Part shown: one piece after another, positions 57,703-64,000 of the stretch | Layout of the letters: each line of letters starts with the position of its first letter | Numbering within the stretch: the stretch's first letter is position 1 | Assembly: GCA_028564925.1 (NCBI GenBank) | Contig: CM053031.1 | Location: forward strand, 100,428,888 to 100,492,887 | Direction: 5' to 3' | DNA: 64,000 bases | DNA from: Lithobates sylvaticus | Taxonomy: Eukaryota; Chordata; Amphibia; Anura; Ranidae | Program-made: the position numbers and the translations under genes | Notes under the pieces: generated by a model | Seen by the model: only the letters and a program-made list of their open reading frames with translations | What the model was told of the DNA's origin: nothing | Databases searched by the model: none

Positions 57703-59373
57703 CAGTGATGGCGAACCTTTTTGAGCCCGAGTGCCCAAATTGCGACGCAAAACCAACTTATTTCTTTCAAAGTGCCAACACAGAAGTAAACCTTGCCAGT
57801 GTCTTGGAATGAGCCCCAAGGGACCACAAACTTAAGATTCTGCCAGAATCGCTCAGAAGGCACTGTGCAACATGCACTGACCTACCTGACACATGCACTC
57901 ATCTACCTGACTATTGCACTCACCTGACCATTACACTCACCTACCTGACACATGCACTCACCTACCTGACACATGCATTCACCTGACCATTGCACTCACC
58001 TACCTGACACATGCACTCACCTGACCATTACACTCACCTACCTGACACATGCACTCACCTACCTGACACATGCATTCACCTGACCATTGCACTCACCTAC
58101 CTGACACATGCACTCACCTGACCATTACACTCACCTACCTGACACATGCATTCACCTGACCATTACACTCACCTACCTGACACATGCATTCACCTGACCA
58201 TTGCACTCACCTACCTGACACATGCACTCACCTGACCATTACACTCACCTACCTGACACATGCATTCACCTACCTGACACATGCATTCACCTGACCATTG
58301 CACTCACCTACCTGACCATTGCACTCACCTACCTGACCATTGCACTCACCTACCTGACCATTGCACTCACCTACCTGACCATTGCACTCACCTACCTGAC
58401 CATTGCACTAACCTACCTGACACATGCACTCACCTACCTGACACATGCACTCACCTGACCATTACACTCACCTACCTGACACATGCACTCACCTACCTGA
58501 CACATGCATTCACCTGACCATTGCACTCACCTACCTGACACATGCACTCACCTGACCATTACACTCACCTACCTGACACATGCATTCACCTGACCATTAC
58601 ACTCACCTACCTGACACATGCATTCACCTGACCATTGCACTCACCTACCTGACACATGCACTCACCTGACCATTACACTCACCTACCTGACACATGCATT
58701 CACCTACCTGACACATGCATTCACCTGACCATTGCACTCACCTACCTGACCATTGCACTCACCTACCTGACCATTGCACTCACCTACCTGACCATTGCAC
58801 TCACCTACCTGACCATTGCACTCACCTACCTGACCATTGCACTCACCTACCTGACCATTGCACTAACCTACCTGACCATTGCACTCACCTACCTGACCAA
58901 TACACTCACCTACCTGACCAATACACTCACCTATCTGACACATGCACTCACCAAATTAACACCTTCTATTGTGCAAAATTTAGTCAAATCTGTAACTTGT
59001 CCACTCCACATGGATCTTACCTGTCTCCAGTCTCTCCGGCAGCTCATTCCCGCCCGCAATTCTCCTCTGATCCCAGCCGCGTGTTCCCCCAGTCATGCCC
59101 AGTATGTCACCGCTGATTTGTTTGGTGGGTGCGGTGTAGATGAGACGGCTTCTACGATTGGATTAGTGTGCGCACGTCACCCGGGCGCTTATTCTTTGTC
59201 ACGCCCACTCGCCGCCGTCACCGCTAGCCTACAGAACTGTGGGAGATGTAGTTTGCGGTCCGGTGTGGACGATTTGATTTTTTCACTGTGTGCATTTCTC
59301 ATTTCATGGCGTGCCACCCGGGACGGCTCGGCGTGCCGGCGGCGGCACGCGTGCCACGGGTTCGCCATCACTG
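57703..59373. mobile_element. hAT-type element with perfect 8-bp target duplication and an internal minisatellite
   Basis: ACCTAGGA at 57695-57702 and 59374-59381. Ends CAGTGATGGCGAACC and GGTTCGCCATCACTG are exact inverse complements. 1671 bp. There is no transposase. The array 57862-58955 takes most of it and the right 400 bp is GC-rich. Confidence 0.95.
57862..58955 (+). repeat. 21-bp minisatellite ACTCACCTACCTGACCATTGC with higher-order copies
   Basis: 21-bp units and variants (CACATGC, ATTAC) run for about 1.1 kb. The block starting 58222 recurs at 58656, a 434-bp higher-order step. Being a multiple of three, the 21-bp unit keeps frames open and yields LTYLTIA heptads; this is not evidence of a gene. 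Confidence 0.95.
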
Positions 59374-59381
59374 ACCTAGGA

Positions 59382-59602
59382 CAATTCCTGCCTTGCTGAA
59401 CTAGAGAAATATCAATATAGAGATTGTTGTTAGTGGGTTGGCTTAACGTGTTTGATCATTTTTGAAGCTGAAACCCTTGAAGCATTTATAATTAAAAGAT
59501 TTTAAGGGAAATCTGTCGACTTGGAGGTTGCCACTGCTGACCACTCTGTCTAAAAGTACCCAGTTACAATGCAGATCTCCATTCTTCAATGATTACCATC
59601 AG
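59382..59602. other. Intergenic DNA, nothing recognised
   Basis: No supported feature. Confidence 0.4.
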
Positions 59603-59968
59603 TTAAAGTGGTTGTTAAGCCACTCTAACCTGTATACACCATGAGCCCTGCCTCCTATTGTAGCATCCCCCTCTGTGTGTGATTTATAAAAAAATAAATG
59701 CTGCAAATACCTAATTTCACTGCCGAGATTGCGATCACATGACTGCCCAGCTTTCTCCTTTCCTCCTCTGAGAGATGCAGTGGCTGAGATTCCTCTGCTG
59801 ATGTCAGTCTGGAGGGGAGGAGGAGAGAGCTGGCTGGTCATGTGATCGCAATCTCAGCTCTTAAATTAGGTATTTACAGCATTTATATTTATAAATAATT
59901 CACAGAGGGGGCACTGCAATAGGAGGCAGTGCTGATGGTGAATACAGGTTAGTGTTATTAGAGCAGCA
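59603..59968. mobile_element. Foldback MITE, 'TTAAAGTGGTTGTTAAGCC' family
   Basis: Left arm 59620-59745 and right arm 59838-59968: GAGATTGCGATCACATGAC mirrors GTCATGTGATCGCAATCTC, and CTAACCTGTAT mirrors ATACAGGTTAG. TTAA at the left only. Confidence 0.8.
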
Positions 59969-60905
59969 ACAGGGGGGAGGGGTGGCTCACACACAGACAG
60001 AGGGGAGGGGGGAGGAGGACACAGAAGCAAAGCGGAGAGTAGATAGCAGTAAACAAAACTTAATACTTGCGCCAAAGAGTACTATAAAAAACGCATAACA
60101 CCATGCAATAGTTAATAAACAAATACTGCTGCTGCTACCTGAAAAAGTTAAAAAACCTTAAATATGATATACTGTGAAATAAGGCTGCGCTAGCAGATGT
60201 GAATCACCACTAGGGGTGTAAGTGAGGCAAACAAAACAATGAAAATTGCAACTTATAGTGACAAAATTGCTAATACACGTGACTCACCACTGGAGGTGGT
60301 GCAAATATTGCGACTGTGAATACTAATACCACTGTGAGGCAATCATAACAATAAAAATTGCAACTTATAACTGTGATTACTAATATACCACTGTGAGTAT
60401 AAGTGAGAAAACCTTGCTTTACAAAACAAACAGTATAGGCAACAATAAATTAAAAGTCAATATTGCAGGTTGGGATAAATTTCAGGTGATCCTGAAGGGA
60501 TGATCCCCTAGAGAACCCTACTCACCAGAACAATGTGACCCACGGCTTTGCAGTCCTAGGGTCTAAATGAGCTATAATGAAGTGGTGAGATGGGTGATGT
60601 CAGGAATCCAGAAAATACTTCAAATAATCCAATGGAGACTCCGGTTGAATATGGGTGCCGTAAAGAGGAAAGAAAGAACAAGCATGTGTGGTATCGCCGT
60701 GCTAAACCTCTAAGTGCTAAACAATAGTAACTCACTACTGAGCAGACTTGGATCAGCGAGTTCCGGGTGCGCTGTTGGCGTGCGCTACAAACGGAACAGG
60801 AAGCAGGCGTCACTGGCTTACTGGCCAGAAATTGCGTCTACGCGTTTCGCCCCTCCTCCAGGGCGTCATTAAGGACATCAATGTTGTCCTTGATGACGCC
60901 CTGGA
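59969..60905. repeat. Repeat with internal duplication and an inverted pair of hammerhead-like halves (copy E)
   Basis: AATTGCAACTTATA occurs at about 60244 and 60357 with similar surroundings, a ~113-bp duplication. Then 60838-60918 is a hairpin: TTTCGCCCCTCCTCCAGGGC mirrors GCCCTGGAGGAGGGGCGAAA. The left arm also has ACGCGT. Boundaries uncertain. Confidence 0.5.
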
Positions 60906-60999
60906 GGAGGGGCGAAATGGGGGGGGGTAACAAATGCTTTAACTGAAACAAGTATAAAAACAAAGAAATATAGAAGTGTGACAACAGAAAAATAAGATG
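60906..60999. other. Intergenic DNA, nothing recognised
   Basis: A GGGGGGGG run at 60919-60927 and AT-rich DNA. Confidence 0.4.
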
Positions 61000-61360
61000 A
61001 AGTGGTCCATCAAGTCTGTTTCTTTTTTTAATATATGTTAATATAATATATGTTAATATATGTTTTTGTTTGTTTTTTACTGAGTGCAGATCTATGTCTG
61101 TCCCGAGCATGTTTGAAAGCACTTACTTTTTAATGACTCACTCTGCTGGAAGTTTATTCCAAGAATCAACTACTCTATCAGTAAAAAAATGATTTCTAAG
61201 GTTTGTTTTGAACTTTCCACCTGCTAGTTTGAGGTCATGTCCTTGTGTTCCTGACCTTGGCTTGATACTGAATATACTGCCCTCCTTAACCTTTTTCACA
61301 ATATTTAAAGTTTTAAATCCTGTCTCCCCTCTGGACTTCTGACTCCTTTTGGGTCATTGA
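61000..61360 (-). mobile_element. LINE ORF2 C-terminal remnant (CR1/Rex-like)
   Basis: Plus-strand words 'tctgctggaagtttattccaagaatcaac', 'actctatcagtaaa' and 'cacaatatttaaag' are, on the minus strand, decayed forms of the C-terminal LINE motif around FF..R.V..WNSLP..VV...VN.FK that I recall. Many stops and shifts. LINE class is tentative. Confidence 0.5.
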
Positions 61361-61887
61361 CTCAAGAATTGGTAACGGGTCATCATAAGAGCCAGCCAAC
61401 TAGCACTTTCAAAAGGAGGTCAGCACCACTCCCTACCAGCCTTAGCTGAGCCTCTCTACCTTCTCCCCACAGCCCACACTTACTTAACACCACCCTCTGA
61501 TTGGCCCCACCCTGATCACACTCACTTTATAGTTGAAGAAAGTGGAAAAATAGCGCTGGACCAGTACGATTATCTTATTGGTTTTGCCATCTTTAAGTAT
61601 CGATGTTGACATAAATATCGAGCAGGAGGCTTCTACTCCCAGAGAATCTTCACAGTCTCCTTGGTTTGTAGTTTAATGTAGCAAAAATAGAAATTGAAGG
61701 GCCACACCACTGCTAAGAGGTCCTGATACAATTTTATTCCAATAAAAGTCAGAGGGACAATGCAAAAAATATCCAATGTGTTTTTCGGGAGTCCAACCCC
61801 CCCCCCCCCCCCCATCAGTCTGCCATCATGCTTCATTGCTTCTGTCAAACAAGCTGATGGCAAAGCCTGATCTCGTAATCACACCGA
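61361..61887. other. Intergenic DNA with a C17 run and a hammerhead-like remnant
   Basis: C17 at 61797-61813. On the minus strand ACTGATGG, the G run, then CTCCCGAAAAACACATTGG and, further on, a TTTTATTGGAATAAAA word. The order is that of the hammerhead-like copies. Confidence 0.4.
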
Positions 61888-62770
61888 GGCTGGGTTCACA
61901 CTGCAGCATGGAGCGGTCAGGTCTGATTTCAGTCAGAATTTTTGGCTGAATTTGGACCTGAAATGGACCAGAAGACTCACAGTGCAATTCATTCTGGAGA
62001 GGTGTGAACCGGCTCCATAGAGAGCCAGTTACATTCTCCTGACATGCGAATTGGAATGCGGAGAAAACCAGCCTGATAGAAATAACATTAAATGTTTATT
62101 TCACGTTTAGTCTATTCAAATTGTTTTCAATCAAGCCCTGATGAAGGGGTGTGTTTGGACCCCTATAACAGGTTGGCTACTTTTTAGATTCTCCCCCTGA
62201 TTTTTATTGAAAAAAAAGTTGTACCTGGACCACCTAGATGTGGTATGGCACAAATCATGCCCATTTTACAGGTGGTCCCAACCCTAATTATGCAAAAAAT
62301 GCCAACTTATGCCAAATAGGTTTGTTTTGAATACCTATGCCTTTTGGAATCCAATAAAAAAGAATAAAAACAAAAATGCCAACTTGCAACTGTGATGCCC
62401 TGTGTTAATAACCTTTTTTGGGTTACTGTGCATGCTCAGTAACTAAAAGAAGGATGATGCTGTAATCTTGAGACGCAGCCCAGGACACAGAATCAAAAAA
62501 AGTTTAGGACTTTCCAGACAAAACCAATGCAGATAGCCTTTCTGTAAATGTACATGCATTCACATGAATTTACACATGCTTACACTGCTTGAGCTGCACA
62601 AAACATGGCTAAATGGTCATGGGCAAATGCAGTTAGACTGAATGCATCTAGACGCTGATGAATGTCTAGCTTTGCATTCAGCCATAGAAAGTCATTCCAG
62701 ATTCATTTAGATATTGGCTCCAAACTCATCCGGATGCATGCATTTTAATACCCATGTGCATGAGGCCTAA
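61888..62770. repeat. MITE-derived pieces around a hammerhead-like motif
   Basis: 'ggctgggttcacactgcagc' at 61890 and 'cacatgtgcatgaggccta'-like words to 62770 are MITE-type ends of different families. 62134-62178 holds the motif annotated separately. Confidence 0.4.
62134..62178 (+). ncRNA. Hammerhead-ribozyme-like motif, best core in the window
   Basis: AGCC (62134-62137) pairs with GGCT (62175-62178) as stem I. CTGATGA (62138-62144) is fully consensus. AGGGG (62145-62149) pairs with CCCCT (62160-62164). GAAA is changed to ATAA and the hexamer is ACAGGT, not a palindrome. So stem I, the first core strand and stem II are intact and the second core strand is decayed. Confidence 0.45.
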
Positions 62771-63690
62771 GTATGTACATTAATTAAAAACATTTGTGGC
62801 AGTTGGGTACTCATGGGGTTTGATAGGGCGTGAAGCACAGCACTTTTGAGTTTCCAATACACAGCTAGGCCTCAGTGATAAACTGACAACTCAGTACCAT
62901 ATACCAGAGAAGGCTGAGCAATGCTTATTCTGTTCTGCTGAAAGGTTTGAAATAACTAAATAGTTCAGTGTCTGCGCCGGTAATTCCTTCTCTTGTACAG
63001 CATCTGCTGGGACAGGATTCCGCTTTCAGGTTATTTATCTGAATCAATAGGGTTTGCAATGCAGCAAGTCAAACACCCTGCAGTGAGTATCAGCAATGAG
63101 ACTATAGATCCCTGCCTAACATGAGCTTTGCATTCATTATCATGTTACAATGCACCCAGGGCCTCCTACGTGTTGATACAATTAATACTCCTGGGTGCAC
63201 TGTGTGAAGGCATCAACCATTGAGATTTGTTTCTGTATTGTGGGGCTCATCACTGTCAGTACTAGCAGAAGCACATATGAGCATTGGATGCACCTAAGAT
63301 TCTGCATATTCTATTTATTGTGCATGAGTGTCCATAACATCCATAGAAGTGGCCCCTAGGGCTCGACATTTAACTACATCATCAAGAAGCATTAAAGGAG
63401 CCCTAAAGTAGCTCCAGGCACAGCTCCAAAAGTTCCTAAGTGTATACTCATCTCATATAAGAAGTTCTTATGGTTTGAAATGCAACAATTTCAATTAAAG
63501 CGAGAAAATGAAAGGTTCTGCTTAAAAAGCAGGAATTATATAAATTACAAAGGGGTCAGATTTATTAAACTGGGGGAAAAAGTGAGTTGCCCACTACAAT
63601 TAACCAGCCAACAACTGCCATTTTTTTCAATATAGGTTTGACAACAGAAAAAAGAAACTCATAGATAGCCCATTTACTGCACACCTGGCC
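62771..63690. other. Single-copy block, candidate conserved non-coding DNA
   Basis: Repeat-free from about 62810 to 63350. TGCACCCAGG and CCTGGGTGCA face each other at about 63150-63200. ACAATTAATACTCC and TTATTTATCTGAATC words. No coding frame of note. Confidence 0.3.
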
Positions 63691-64000
63691 CAGCCTGAGT
63701 GGTTATCATATAAAAGCAGCTCAGCTTGATTCATCCAGTCCATGCCCCAACATGTTTCGCCCCACCCCCAGGGCTTACTCATGCAGCTGATCAGGAGATG
63801 CATGGCCAAAGCTTTTTTTGGGTCACAAGAGAGCACTTACTTTTGCTCTCCTGTTAATGATGAGTCAGGTTATAGTGGGCTACAGCCCGCTGTCAGCTAA
63901 TGTCACAGAACCACTCCAGGCTTTGGAGGATCCCGCCCAAATTGTCAGGATCTGCCTGATTGACAGCTGACTTTGGCTCTCAGTGCACGGCTGAGAGCCT
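63691..64000. repeat. Repeat with hammerhead-like core (copy F), cut by the window end
   Basis: On the minus strand near 63744-63790: ATGAGTAA, stem GCCC/GGGC, GAAA, palindrome ACATGT, T. Stem I pairing is patchy. The right part ('gctgacttt' and 'gactttggctctc') runs off the window. Confidence 0.45.

Noticed and set aside
57862-58955. CRISPR-like direct repeats
   Set aside because: Units are contiguous with no unique spacers, in a vertebrate transposon; it is a minisatellite.
58656-59399. 247-codon plus-strand frame
   Set aside because: Comes from the 21-bp array and runs through the hAT right end; no gene features.

Overview
The window looks like a gene-poor, repeat-rich stretch of a vertebrate nuclear genome, most likely a frog of the Ranidae. 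I base this on interspersed repeats I recognise as typical of ranid genomes: the roughly 1 kb element opening with an AACCACTTCAGCCCCG-like end, the 'acacgatcggaatt' elements, and the 'AAAGTGGATGTAAACCC' and 'AAAGCGGAGTTCCACCC' elements. No database was searched, so the taxon is inference. I find no convincing protein-coding gene, exon series, functional tRNA or rRNA. Most open frames are chance, low-complexity DNA, or transposon remnants.

Layout. 0.5-3 kb: TTAA- and TTA-flanked non-autonomous DNA elements, plus an inverted-repeat element with a hammerhead-like core. 3.6-6.3 kb: a ranid repeat, then a nested insertion in which a foldback element is split by an L1-like LINE, itself split by a small hammerhead-like insert. 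6.3-13.7 kb: mostly single-copy DNA with a G30 run and a purine tract. 14.2-18.4 kb: a long-armed foldback element, a CA/TG palindrome and MITEs. 18.5-30.2 kb: a second L1-like LINE tail, nested MITEs, two Tc1/mariner or hAT derivatives and a 63-bp LINE tail insertion. 30.5-36 kb: single-copy DNA with a Tc1/mariner fragment. 37-48.6 kb: dense MITEs, a CCCTAA-like degenerate array, a TTTTAGTC satellite, and a tandem duplication that preserves both an empty and a filled insertion site. 48.8-57 kb: single-copy blocks, a second Tc1/mariner copy and more MITEs. 57.7-59.4 kb: a complete-ended hAT-type element carrying an expanded 21-bp minisatellite. 59.6-64 kb: foldback and hammerhead-like elements and a LINE C-terminal remnant.

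What stands out. (1) At least eight copies share a layout resembling a minimal hammerhead ribozyme: CTGANGA, stem II, GAAA, then a self-complementary hexamer. Stem I pairing is kept in the best copies although its sequence differs between them. (2) There are about a dozen MITEs with TTAA ends, and one has its empty site preserved next door. (3) Several long single-copy blocks look like candidate conserved non-coding DNA, as in the gene deserts around developmental regulators. That last reading cannot be tested without comparative data.
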